From Paenibacillus pinisoli (GTDB lineage Bacteria; Bacillota; Bacilli; Paenibacillales; Paenibacillaceae), in the NCBI RefSeq assembly GCF_003605435.1, contig NZ_QXQB01000003.1:682001-746000 (forward strand): a DNA stretch of 64,000 bases, written 5' to 3'. The position numbers and the translations under genes were made by a program. This document shows, in pieces, positions 25,217 through 33,574 of this stretch; position 1 is the stretch's first letter; each line of letters opens with the position of its first letter. The notes under the pieces are model-generated. The model searched no databases. It was given only the letters and a program-made list of their open reading frames with translations, and was not told the origin of the DNA.

Positions 25217-26182
25217 TCAGGATTCATGATGTCGGGCCAGCTCCCTCGCGAGTGCGACCAGAGCTTCCTTCAGTGACTGTGGCTGCACCACCTCGATCTC
25301 CTTGCCGAACGAAAGCAGCATATGGGGCATATAAGCCATCATCGCGTCCTCCGCAAGCAGCAGGCTTGCTTCACCCTCGCTCCGTTCAATCTCGGCGCTG
25401 TGCTTCAAATACCATTGGCTGCAAATCGCGCTCAGCATTTCTTCGCTAGCCTTTAACGTAACCCGCACCTTTTGACCGGCATGCTGCTCCGATGCAGCCA
25501 TATAATTGGCCAAATAAGCTTTTGCCGAGAAGGATTCCGGACGCGCGAATCGGCTTCCGTCAGGCGACGCCTCGCGGATGCGGTCCCCTCTGAACACCCG
25601 AATCGACTCCCGGTTATGGCAATAAGCAATGATATACCAGCGCCCTTGCCGATACAGCATGCCATAGGGATCTATGGACCGGGAGCCAGGAGGCTCCTCA
25701 GCCGTTTTCGCATAATGGATCTGCAGCGTCCGGCCTTCGATAATCGCTCCATCGAGCACATCCAGCACGCGCTGCAAGCCGTCTGCCTTGTCCGGCTCAT
25801 CCACTTCAATGCCTGTTGTGCTCCGCTCCAGCTCCTCCAGCTGCGACGCATTCAGCCGATGCCTAATCTTATCCAGCGCCCTTATGAGCGAATCTGAATA
25901 CGGATAATGCGCCTGCTGCGCCAGCAAGACGCCATGCGCCATCGCCTTCAGCTCGCTGGTGTCGAAGAACAGCGGCATGCCTGCGAAGCTGCTTGGCAGG
26001 CTGTATCCTCCGCCATGTCCCGCCTCGGCAACGACAGGCACACCGCTCATGCTAAGCGCATCAATATACCGGTATACGGTTCGGACGCTTACTTCCAATT
26101 CCTCGGCGATCTGCTCGGCAGTTACCCGTTTTCTGGAGCTTATAAGCCACAGTACGGACAGCAAATAATCCAACTTAACCAT
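25217..26182 (-). CDS. YafY-type HTH/WYL-domain transcriptional regulator
   Basis: The 321-residue protein has an HTH_11 DNA-binding domain (LLSVLWLISSRKRVTAEQIAEELEVSVRTVYRYIDAL). A WYL effector domain follows with the hallmark GRWYIIAYCHNRESIRVFRGDRI near residues 180-205, then a WCX extension ending in VQPQSLKEALVALARELA. WYL proteins usually sense nucleic-acid ligands or metabolites. Many regulate a neighbouring GyrI-like gene of the kind found directly downstream. The ATG at 26182 has GGGAAGG upstream, and an extended -10 (TGCTATACT) lies at about 26259-26267. Confidence 0.9.
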   Translation of the reverse strand: MVKLDYLLSVLWLISSRKRVTAEQIAEELEVSVRTVYRYIDALSMSGVPVVAEAGHGGGYSLPSSFAGMPLFFDTSELKAMAHGVLLAQQAHYPYSDSLIRALDKIRHRLNASQLEELERSTTGIEVDEPDKADGLQRVLDVLDGAIIEGRTLQIHYAKTAEEPPGSRSIDPYGMLYRQGRWYIIAYCHNRESIRVFRGDRIREASPDGSRFARPESFSAKAYLANYMAASEQHAGQKVRVTLKASEEMLSAICSQWYLKHSAEIERSEGEASLLLAEDAMMAYMPHMLLSFGKEIEVVQPQSLKEALVALARELARHHES

Positions 26183-26258
26183 AATGGAATACGCCTTCCC
26201 GCAAAGTTGCCAGCTTGAAACCCGTCATCATATCCGTCCTTTACCCTGGAATACAGAA

Positions 26259-26267
26259 AGTATAGCA
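26259..26267 (-). promoter_or_regulatory. Probable extended -10 promoter of the WYL regulator gene
   Basis: The minus strand reads TGCTATACT, an extended -10 element, about 77 bp before the WYL start codon. Only a weak -35 (TTAAGC) lies 17 bp further upstream. Confidence 0.45.
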
Positions 26268-26300
26268 TGCCGCACGGCCGAGCTTAAGGGGACTTACAGG

Positions 26301-27995
26301 TTATGACTCAGGCAGATCAGTAACTGCGCCTTTGTTCGCCGACGATACAAGCCGGGCATACTTCGCCAGCGCGCCGGATGTGCGTTTCAGCGGCGGCTGT
26401 ACCCAAGACTTCCGACGCCGGTTCAGCTCTTCATCCGTTACGTCGAAATCCATTCTCTGCGTCTCGCTGTCTATCGTAACCATATCCCCGGTGCGCAGCA
26501 GCGCAATCGGCCCGCCAGTCTGTGCCTCCGGCGCGGCATGCCCGATGACAAAGCCATGAGAGCCGCCGGAGAAGCGGCCGTCGGTCAAGAGAGCCACCTC
26601 GCCGCTTAAGCCTTTGCCGACAATCAGCGCCGTCACCGACAGCATCTCCGGCATGCCCGGTCCGCCCTTCGGCCCGCAATATCGGATGACCAGCACATCG
26701 CCGCGCTGGATTTCATCCCGGACAATCGCTTCAGTAGCGGCTTCCTCGCTGTCATACACTTTGGCCGGTCCGGTGAAGCGCAGCTTCTTCATTCCCGACA
26801 TCTTCGCAATCGCCCCGTCTGGCGCAAGGTTGCCGCGAAGCACAACCAACGGCCCGCTAGATTTAAGCGGCTCGTTGAACGGACGAATGATCTTCTGGCC
26901 CTCATGAAGCGGCTCGCTTGCCGCCAGATTGTCCGCCAGAGTCCGCCCTGTAACGGTCATGCAGTCGCCATGCAGCAATCCTTGCTCCAGCAGCAGCTTC
27001 ATCACACCAGTGACGCCGCCCGCATCATTCAAGTCCTGCATAACGTATTGGCCGCTTGGCTTGAGGTCAGCCAGATGCGGAACCTTCACCCGGATGCGCT
27101 CGAAATCATCGTACGTCAGCTCCACGCCTGCGGAGTGAGCAATGGCGATGAGATGGAGGAACGCATTCGTAGAGCCGCCAAGCGCCATAACGACCGTAAT
27201 CGCATTCTCGAATGCCTCTTTCGTCATAATGTCTCGCGGATAGATGCCCTTCTCCAGCAGCGCAATAACTGCGGCGCCCGCTTCCTCGCATTCCTCCGCC
27301 TTGCGTCCTGCGATGGCTGGCGTCGAGGCGGAGCCCGGAAGGCTCATGCCCATCGCCTCGGCAGCGGCCGCCATCGTATTGGCGGTGTACATGCCGCCGC
27401 ATGCCCCAGGTCCTGGACAGACGCTGCATTCCACTTTATGAAGCTCCTTCTCCGTCATTTTCCCGTCATGATATTGGCCGACCGCTTCAAAGGCGCTTAC
27501 GATATCGACCGGCTTCCCGTCCAGTTCGCCCGGCTGTATCGTCCCGCCGTATACATAAACGGATGGAACATTCAGTCGCCCAATCGCCATGAGACAAGCC
27601 GGCGTATTCTTGTCGCAGCCGCCAATCGCCACTAGTCCGTCGAACCGCTCAGCGCCTGTTACAATCTCGATGGAATCAGCTATTGCTTCGCGGCTCGGAA
27701 GAGAATAGGTCATCCCTTCGTGCCCCATTGAGATCCCGTCCGATACGGTTATCGTATTGAAGATCAGCGGCGCCCCTCCATGCCTAGCCAGTCCCGCCTT
27801 CGCGCTGAGAGCCAGCTCGTTGATATGCATATTGCAAGGGGTAACCTCGCTCCAAGTGCTCGCTACGCCGATCATCGGCTTCTTGAAGTCCTCGTCCGTA
27901 AACCCGACTGCGCGCAGCATCGCCCTGTTCGGCATCCGATTGGCGCCCTCGCTGATCACCCTGCTGCGAATTCTCAAATCCTTTTTGCCCGCCAT
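26301..27995 (-). CDS. ilvD: Dihydroxy-acid dehydratase
   Basis: The protein of about 564 residues matches IlvD along its length. The iron-sulfur ligands are seen in [21 protein letters not shown] and [19 protein letters not shown]. The Mg/substrate region [13 protein letters not shown] and the C-terminal [21 protein letters not shown] are also present. It converts dihydroxyisovalerate and dihydroxymethylvalerate to the 2-oxo acids of valine and isoleucine synthesis. AAAGGAG is eight bases before the ATG at 27995, so this start is chosen over ATG 28001 and GTG 28004. It stands alone. I saw no T-box in the roughly 240 bp upstream. Confidence 0.95.
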   Translation of the reverse strand: MAGKKDLRIRSRVISEGANRMPNRAMLRAVGFTDEDFKKPMIGVASTWSEVTPCNMHINELALSAKAGLARHGGAPLIFNTITVSDGISMGHEGMTYSLPSREAIADSIEIVTGAERFDGLVAIGGCDKNTPACLMAIGRLNVPSVYVYGGTIQPGELDGKPVDIVSAFEAVGQYHDGKMTEKELHKVECSVCPGPGACGGMYTANTMAAAAEAMGMSLPGSASTPAIAGRKAEECEEAGAAVIALLEKGIYPRDIMTKEAFENAITVVMALGGSTNAFLHLIAIAHSAGVELTYDDFERIRVKVPHLADLKPSGQYVMQDLNDAGGVTGVMKLLLEQGLLHGDCMTVTGRTLADNLAASEPLHEGQKIIRPFNEPLKSSGPLVVLRGNLAPDGAIAKMSGMKKLRFTGPAKVYDSEEAATEAIVRDEIQRGDVLVIRYCGPKGGPGMPEMLSVTALIVGKGLSGEVALLTDGRFSGGSHGFVIGHAAPEAQTGGPIALLRTGDMVTIDSETQRMDFDVTDEELNRRRKSWVQPPLKRTSGALAKYARLVSSANKGAVTDLPES

Positions 27996-28242
27996 ACCCA
28001 TCACTCCTTTGCAATTGATCGCTTCTTGTAATATGCAATATATCGCATATGAATGCGAAATTCAATCATTAATTTATGTATGCAGGCTTGGTTAATGAAT
28101 TTAGTTATTCTCCATAGAATCGATGTGCAGCACGGAACTTTACGTTGCGCTTCAGCAGGAAGACGAATATACTTGGAAAAAACTATGAACGGAAAGATGG
28201 CAAGAACGCTTGATTGCAACTACACAAAGGAGGCCTGCCTTC

Positions 28243-28674
28243 ATGAAGAATAGATCTATTCTAACTATCTTGTTGATGATCGTCTGTGCCGTTCTTATTG
28301 CAGATCGGCTTACCTTTACTTCATTCCAAAAACAAGTCTTGAAGCCATTAGAAGACAACGAACCGATTAAAATTACCGTTAACCGAATATCCGATCTGGC
28401 CAGGCTGACTATAAGAGATGAACAAACGATGCAGAGCATCTTGGGGGATCTGGCGAATACGAAGCTGTGGAAAGTAAAAAGCACGCCTTCAATCGGAGAT
28501 ATACACTTGCGGATCTATCATGCCGATGGGCGCTCTATCGATCTTGATATTACAGCAGACAAACGTTACGTCACGATTACGGAACACCCTATTCATACCA
28601 GCTATAAGGTGTTGAAAAATGATGGTGATTATCTGAAGACGATAGAAACTCTGGAATGGGAGTATCCTGAATGA
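28243..28674 (+). CDS. Small membrane-anchored protein of unknown function
   Basis: The 143-residue protein has an N-terminal signal anchor (SILTILLMIVCAVLIADRL) and an extracellular domain of about 115 residues rich in beta strands (IHLRIYHADGRSIDLDITADKRYVTI). AAAGGAGG lies nine bases before the ATG. I recognise no family. It ends at a bidirectional terminator facing the DinB-like gene. Confidence 0.75.
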   Translation: MKNRSILTILLMIVCAVLIADRLTFTSFQKQVLKPLEDNEPIKITVNRISDLARLTIRDEQTMQSILGDLANTKLWKVKSTPSIGDIHLRIYHADGRSIDLDITADKRYVTITEHPIHTSYKVLKNDGDYLKTIETLEWEYPE

Positions 28675-28712
28675 CAAGACGGCTCTCCGAACTGCCGGAG
28701 AGCCGTCTTGTC
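28673..28712. terminator. Bidirectional terminator overlapping a stop codon
   Basis: GACAAGACGGCTCTCCG, a six-base loop and CGGAGAGCCGTCTTGTC make a perfect 17-bp stem. Its first bases are part of the TGA of the upstream gene, and it lies between convergent genes. Confidence 0.75.
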
Positions 28713-28726
28713 ATGTTGAGCAACGG

Positions 28727-29209
28727 TTATATTGGACGCCAGACGCCCAGCTGTCTTCGAATAAGTACGATTTGGCCGCTATGGTACGCATCATGCAGCT
28801 GCCATCTGGCCAGCTCTTGCCCGATTGTAGAGTTGCCGAACGGCTTCTCCAAATCTTCATCGGACAGCGATGAGATGGTTTCCTGCAGGCCTTTCGCCAG
28901 CTCATGCGTTCTAGCGACCACAGCCTGCCAGCCCGCCTCGTCATCTGCACTGCCTGTTGTACCGAAGGTGGCTTTGTTGTCCACTCGCGTTCCCAAAGGC
29001 AGATCCTTCAGCCTGTATAACAAATCTTCATTGTAATAATTAATATGAAGCAGCGTCTGCCATATGGAGTTGCCGCCCCCTTCCGGCTCCCAAGCTGCGG
29101 CCTTCGCCGTCAATCCGTCAAGCGCAACGGCCAGCGGCACAATCCAGCCTTCTTTATTCCAGGCCTCTTCCCTTTGCTGCAGCAGCAGCTCAACCTTGCT
29201 CAATCCCAT
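28727..29209 (-). CDS. DinB-family (DinB_2/YfiT-like) putative metal-dependent protein
   Basis: The 160-residue four-helix protein shows the DinB pattern: the first metal histidine in QTLLHINYYNEDLLYRL, then a late paired motif ARWQLHDAYHSGQIVLIRR with HxxxH. DinB-like proteins often act as thiol-dependent transferases or detoxifying hydrolases. GAGAGGAGC precedes the ATG at 29209. It is divergent from the CGNR gene. Confidence 0.85.
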   Translation of the reverse strand: MGLSKVELLLQQREEAWNKEGWIVPLAVALDGLTAKAAAWEPEGGGNSIWQTLLHINYYNEDLLYRLKDLPLGTRVDNKATFGTTGSADDEAGWQAVVARTHELAKGLQETISSLSDEDLEKPFGNSTIGQELARWQLHDAYHSGQIVLIRRQLGVWRPI

Positions 29210-29350
29210 AAACCCGTCAGCTCCTCTCAACTTGTAACTAGCTATTATTGATTTGGAACGTTACAATGAAAAAGTACCATATATAACTATTCATTGCAAC
29301 TACCTATTTCAATATAGGTGGTTACATATATAAGTTGGAGGTCAGCAAGA

Positions 29351-29905
29351 ATGAACAAGCTATGGACCGACTTTGCCAATAGCTTATGGCATGATTGGAG
29401 AGGCGACGGTCATACGGAGGATCGGCTGCTCATGACAAAATGGCAAGCTGCCTTCCTGGAAACCTGGAAGCTTCAGGCTCCCCTTCCCATTCCAGCAGGG
29501 GAAATAGCGGGCTTGCAGCAATTTAGAGAAAGTCTGAGGGGCTTTGCGATCCAATTATCTATGGATACCGCCATAACCCAGGAAATGGTGGATGCCATTA
29601 ATGAAAAGCTTGGGTTAAGCCCAGCTACACGCCAATTAAAACAAGACGATGATGCCGTTCAAATGGTATGGCTGCCGCAAGAGCACACTTGGAGGAGCGT
29701 AATGGCGGAGGTAGCCGCCAGCTTCGCGCAGTCGCTGGCTGCTGGACTAGGCAGCCGAATTCGGATATGCGAAAACAATAACTGCAAATGGGTGTTTCTT
29801 GACGATACTCGCAATCGATCCAAACGATTCTGCGACGACAAGATGTGCGGCAATCTCATGAAGGTTCGGCGCTTCCGGGAACGGAAAAAGTCCGATTCTA
29901 CGTAA
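29351..29905 (+). CDS. CGNR zinc-finger (ABATE-domain) regulator
   Basis: The 184-residue protein has an N-terminal stress-sensing ABATE-like helical domain and a C-terminal zinc finger. The finger is RIRICENNNCKWVFLDDTRNRSKRFCDDKMCGN, with the CGNR signature changed to CGNL. It is probably a DNA-binding regulator. GGAGG precedes the ATG at 29351. The closest candidate target is the divergent dinB-like gene, 141 bp away. Confidence 0.85.
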   Translation: MNKLWTDFANSLWHDWRGDGHTEDRLLMTKWQAAFLETWKLQAPLPIPAGEIAGLQQFRESLRGFAIQLSMDTAITQEMVDAINEKLGLSPATRQLKQDDDAVQMVWLPQEHTWRSVMAEVAASFAQSLAAGLGSRIRICENNNCKWVFLDDTRNRSKRFCDDKMCGNLMKVRRFRERKKSDST

Positions 29906-29998
29906 GGCAGATTAGATTAAGGCTGTCCGAGCAAAACAGCCGACTGTCTTTCATATAATACTTTAAAGCTCGTGATGCAACTGAATGGGGTGAGAGAT

Positions 29999-30718
29999 TT
30001 GAATCCTAACGAACAAATGGCAGAAGCGCTTAAGCAAGCGAAACGGATCGCCGTCTTGAGCGGCGCCGGCATCAGTACGGCCAGCGGCATACCGGACTTC
30101 CGGTCCCGCGGCGGCATATACGATCAAGAGCTAGACGTGGAGACGATCCTCTCGGAGACGTATTATCACCGTCATCCCAAAACCTTCTGGGCACATTTCA
30201 AAACGATTTTCCATTTCCATGCGATCCGGCAGTATGAGCCTAACCCCGGCCATCTGTTTCTGCGCGAACTGGAACAAGCCGGCAAGCAGGTCACCATTAT
30301 TACACAAAATGTTGACGGGCTGCACAGCAGAGCGGGCAGCAGCCGCATTCTGGATGTGCACGGCTCCATCCATACAGCCCACTGTCCCAAGTGCCGCACC
30401 ACCTATGGCCTGGAGCATCTGATTAGCGAGGAGATTCCGCGCTGCGGCAAGGACGGATTCATATTGAAACCGGATGTGGTGCTATTCGAGGGAATGGTGA
30501 AGCATCTGGAGGAAGCCTTTGAGGAAGCGGCGGAGGCCGATCTGTTCCTGGCCATCGGAACGTCGTTAAAGGTTTATCCCGTTAAGGAACTGCCCCGCTA
30601 CAGCAAAGGCCGCCGAATTCTGTTGAACCGCGAGGCAACTGAGATGGACGGCTTGTTCGATATCGTCGTTCATGGAGACATAGTGGAGACGTTCCAAGCG
30701 GTTAAAGCGTCGTGGTGA
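29999..30718 (+). CDS. Sir2-family NAD-dependent protein deacylase with altered zinc site
   Basis: The protein of about 239 residues has the sirtuin motifs GAGISTASGIPDFRS, TQNVDGLH, the catalytic HG in LDVHGSIH, and GTSLKVYPV. It would remove acyl groups from lysines with NAD as co-substrate. The zinc module has the first pair (CPKC) and a third Cys in PRCGKDGF, but the fourth Cys is replaced. The usual FGE after VVL reads FEG. The start is uncertain: TTG at 29999 has GGGGTGAG at good spacing; ATG at 29975 and at 30017 are in frame. Confidence 0.87.
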   Translation: MNPNEQMAEALKQAKRIAVLSGAGISTASGIPDFRSRGGIYDQELDVETILSETYYHRHPKTFWAHFKTIFHFHAIRQYEPNPGHLFLRELEQAGKQVTIITQNVDGLHSRAGSSRILDVHGSIHTAHCPKCRTTYGLEHLISEEIPRCGKDGFILKPDVVLFEGMVKHLEEAFEEAAEADLFLAIGTSLKVYPVKELPRYSKGRRILLNREATEMDGLFDIVVHGDIVETFQAVKASW

Positions 30719-30757
30719 GAAACTGGCATGGACAAATGAATGAGTAACAATAGGACA

Positions 30758-30808
30758 AGCAAAGCCCCTGTGGCGGCCAATGGAATTGGCTGCTGCAGGG
30801 GCTTTGCT
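30758..30808 (+). terminator. Terminator-like hairpin after the sirtuin gene
   Basis: AGCAAAGCCCCTG and CAGGGGCTTTGCT form a perfect 13-bp outer stem around a loop with its own short pairing. No T-run is present. Confidence 0.65.
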
Positions 30809-30884
30809 GATGCCATCTCATCCGAGCGGACCGCCTAAATTTCAGTCTCGAGGATGAGGTAAGCATACCGTATGCACCATATAC

Positions 30885-30901
30885 TGTTTATATAATAAAC
30901 A
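30885..30901 (+). promoter_or_regulatory. Operator overlapping the -10 box of the ABC exporter operon
   Basis: TGTTTAT-ATA-ATAAACA is a perfect 7-bp inverted repeat that contains a consensus -10 box TATAAT (30891-30896). It is 23 bp before the TTG start. A TetR-type repressor bound here would shut off the promoter. The regulator encoded at 32664 is the likely one. Confidence 0.7.
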
Positions 30902-30923
30902 ATTTAAGCAGAGGTGATTGCAC

Positions 30924-31814
30924 TTGAACCAAAATGCGATTGAAGTAAAAGGATTAGTCAAATCGTTCGGCAAGGCGGCGATTCTGAAAGGAGTCAATCT
31001 TACCGTGCCCTCCGGCACGATCTTCGCCTTGCTCGGGCCGAACGGCGCAGGCAAAACGACGCTTATTCATATTCTGTCTACCTTAACCAAGCTGGATGAA
31101 GGCAGCGTCAAGGTCGCCGGGTTCGACGTCGAGTCCGAGCAAAAGGAGGTCAAACGCTCCATCAGCTTAACCGGGCAATTCGCTGCCGTAGATGAACTGC
31201 TGACCGGCGCTGAGAATCTGCGAATGATGTGCAGACTGTCCGGCTTGTCAACAGATGACGCCAATTCCAGAACAAGAGAGCTTTTGCGGCAATTCGACCT
31301 GGAAGACGCTGCAGACAAGAGGGCCAAAGCCTATTCCGGCGGCATGCGGCGGAGGCTTGATCTGGCAATCAGCCTGGTCACGCATCGGCCAGTGCTTTTT
31401 CTTGACGAACCTACTACCGGGCTGGATACCATTAGCCGCCGTACGCTTTGGGAGATGATACTTGGCCTTAAGCAGCAAGGCATCACGGTCTTCCTGACCA
31501 CACAATACTTAGAGGAGGCGGATGAATTGGCTGATGAGATTGCTGTCATACACGGAGGGCGGATCGTCGCATCAGGGACAGCAGATGAGCTGAAGTCACG
31601 GGTAGGCGGCGAAGTCATCGAATTGCGCAATAGCCAGGATGAGCTTATAGGCACCTATCCGACATCCGGGGGGCTGGCCGATGTGAGGCAAGTGCTGAAC
31701 AGCGCCGCGCATGCTTTCCACCCCGACACCAAAATCACAATACGGAAACCGAGCATGGACGATGTCTTCCTGGCCTTGACCTCAACCGCAACAAAGGAGG
31801 CGTCCATCTCATGA
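30924..31814 (+). CDS. Drug-type ABC transporter ATP-binding protein (DrrA-like)
   Basis: The protein of about 296 residues has Walker A GPNGAGKTT, the signature AYSGGMRRRLDLA, Walker B LFLDEPTTGLD and a C-terminal DrrA-type extension. It starts at a TTG (30924) with AGAGGTG upstream. Its last four bases overlap the permease start (ATGA), so the two are translationally coupled. The pair probably exports a drug or lipid-like compound. Confidence 0.9.
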   Translation: MNQNAIEVKGLVKSFGKAAILKGVNLTVPSGTIFALLGPNGAGKTTLIHILSTLTKLDEGSVKVAGFDVESEQKEVKRSISLTGQFAAVDELLTGAENLRMMCRLSGLSTDDANSRTRELLRQFDLEDAADKRAKAYSGGMRRRLDLAISLVTHRPVLFLDEPTTGLDTISRRTLWEMILGLKQQGITVFLTTQYLEEADELADEIAVIHGGRIVASGTADELKSRVGGEVIELRNSQDELIGTYPTSGGLADVRQVLNSAAHAFHPDTKITIRKPSMDDVFLALTSTATKEASIS

Positions 31815-32599
31815 ATAGTGCCAAAGCGGTCCAGAAATCGCCGTCGCTCTTGACAACCAATCTTGTGTTTATTGGAAGAAGCCTGCGCCACAGCCTGCGC
31901 AACGTTGAATCGCTGCTGATGGCGATACTCCTCCCTATCTTCCTTATGCTGCTGTTCACTTATGTATTCGGAGGCGCCATCGATACAACAGGACAATATG
32001 TCACCTATGTCGTTCCCGGCATCATTCTGCTATGTGCCGGCTTTGGATCCTCCAGCACCGCCATCGATGTGGCGACAGATATGACGAACGGCATCATCGA
32101 CCGCTTCCGGACGATGCCGATTAGAGCCGTCAGCGTAGTGACCGGGCATGTCGTCGCAAGCGTTGCCCGCAATATGCTGGCGACATGCATCGTCATTGGC
32201 GTTGCGCTTCTGCTCGGCTTCCAGCCTGAGGCGGGCTTGAGCGACTGGCTGTTCGCGCTTGGGCTGGTCGTCTTGTTTATCCTGACTTACACGTGGCTGT
32301 TCGCAGCGATCGGCCTTGTGACAGGAAGCCCGGCTGCCGCCGGCGGATACGGCTTTGTGCTTCTGTTCCTCCCTTATCTGTCGAGCGCATTCGTCCCGAC
32401 CAACACGATGCCGTCCTGGCTGCAAGGCTTCGCGAACCATCAGCCTATTACACCGGTCATTGAGGCGCTTCGGGCGCTGCTCATCGGCGGACCTATCGGG
32501 AACAATGGGTGGATCGCGCTTCTCTGGTGCGCAGGCATTCTGCTCCTGTCCCTCATCTGGTGCGCAGTTGCCTTCCGCATGAGAGCGGGCCGCCGTTAA
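31811..32599 (+). CDS. ABC-2 type exporter permease
   Basis: The 262-residue protein has about six membrane helices and the ABC-2 signature region DRFRTMPIRAVSVVTGHVVAS, with a C-terminal QPITPVIEALRALLIGG. It forms the membrane part of the exporter with the preceding ATPase. DrrB-like family members export antibiotics such as daunorubicin. The substrate here is unknown. Confidence 0.9.
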   Translation: MNSAKAVQKSPSLLTTNLVFIGRSLRHSLRNVESLLMAILLPIFLMLLFTYVFGGAIDTTGQYVTYVVPGIILLCAGFGSSSTAIDVATDMTNGIIDRFRTMPIRAVSVVTGHVVASVARNMLATCIVIGVALLLGFQPEAGLSDWLFALGLVVLFILTYTWLFAAIGLVTGSPAAAGGYGFVLLFLPYLSSAFVPTNTMPSWLQGFANHQPITPVIEALRALLIGGPIGNNGWIALLWCAGILLLSLIWCAVAFRMRAGRR

Positions 32600-32617
32600 T
32601 CCTTTTGACTTCATCCT

Positions 32618-32659
32618 AAAAAAAGCAGCGACTCGACTATACTCGAATCGCTGCTTTTT
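32618..32659. terminator. Bidirectional terminator between exporter and TetR genes
   Basis: AAAAAGCAGCGA and TCGCTGCTTTTT flank a short loop with extra pairing. A and T runs on both sides allow use in both directions. Confidence 0.88.
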
Positions 32660-32663
32660 GCTT

Positions 32664-33458
32664 CTATTCACCTAATGCCTTCTTAGTCTCCATATATTGC
32701 TCCATGCCGTCGAGGATGCGCTCCAGTCCGAATGCGAGGTCGTCGCCAATGGGATTGTCCGCCTCTCCCGTATAAGCGCCGCCCATTAGGACCGGATACA
32801 GATGCGGATAGTCTGCTTGTTTGACGAGCGCCTTCAGGCCAGCCGAGTAGGCCAATCCGCTGAACGCCTCCAGACTGTCGTCGCCTTCCTTGATGATCAC
32901 GTCCTTATCCCGCTCAATCAGGCCGCATGCTCTGGCATAGCTGTTCAGCAGCAGCACAAAGGACATTTTCTCGTAATCACTAAGCGGAAAGTCCCGCATG
33001 ATTCGCAGCGTCCAATCGATCAGCCTAAGTGTATTAGGCGTTAACGGCACATTGCGAATCGTAATGTCGCTATACCAGGGGTGTTCGCGGAATATGCCTA
33101 CGCAAGCTCTGACAAATTCGCGCATCTCTTCTCGCCAATCCCGCTCCGCTTGCTCTTCAGGCACGGGAATATCGCATGCCGCGTCCTGCATGAGCAGCAG
33201 CAGATCATTTTTGCTCGAGACATATCGGTACAGGGACATCGTGGTAAACCCCAGCGACTTCGCGATCTTGCCCATAGACAAGGCTGCGAGGCCTTCACGA
33301 TCCGCAATCTCGATCGCAGTCTGAACAATCTGGGCGATGCTAAGCTCGCCCTTCGGCCCCCTGGTCGGCTTCTTCACCAGGCCCCAGCTTAAGGTGACCC
33401 CGCCCGGAAAGCTCTTGAACACTTCATGATTCGGATCCATTGAATTGCCGTCAGACAT
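32664..33458 (-). CDS. TetR-family transcriptional regulator
   Basis: The protein of about 264 residues has a TetR HTH (IAQIVQTAIEIADREGLAALSMGKIAKSLGFTTMSLYRYVSSK) after an N-terminal extension of about 35 residues. A TetR_C_1-type ligand domain follows. The start at 33458 has GGAGGAG seven bases upstream. The gene is convergent with the ABC exporter, whose promoter carries a matching operator, so it probably represses that exporter and itself until a drug binds. Confidence 0.88.
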   Translation of the reverse strand: MSDGNSMDPNHEVFKSFPGGVTLSWGLVKKPTRGPKGELSIAQIVQTAIEIADREGLAALSMGKIAKSLGFTTMSLYRYVSSKNDLLLLMQDAACDIPVPEEQAERDWREEMREFVRACVGIFREHPWYSDITIRNVPLTPNTLRLIDWTLRIMRDFPLSDYEKMSFVLLLNSYARACGLIERDKDVIIKEGDDSLEAFSGLAYSAGLKALVKQADYPHLYPVLMGGAYTGEADNPIGDDLAFGLERILDGMEQYMETKKALGE

Positions 33459-33518
33459 AGCATTGCTCCTCCATCTAATAGCCCGTACGGCTCTGTTCAT
33501 CACGGTTTGCTTCAAATT

Positions 33519-33538
33519 GTGTATGTCGCAAACAGTAT
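33519..33538 (-). promoter_or_regulatory. Possible second site for the TetR regulator at its own promoter
   Basis: The minus strand reads ATACTGTTTGCGACATACAC. The exporter promoter has ATACTGTTTATATAATAAAC. The first nine bases are identical and the ends similar. It overlaps a TATACT -10-like box, about 61-80 bp before the TetR start. Confidence 0.5.
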
Positions 33539-33574
33539 ACCATAGGCCGAACGCTAGAAGGAACCGGCGGCATT

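Noticed and set aside
28005..28240. T-box leader upstream of ilvD
   Set aside because: No conserved T-box sequence or terminator/antiterminator pair was visible on the minus strand.
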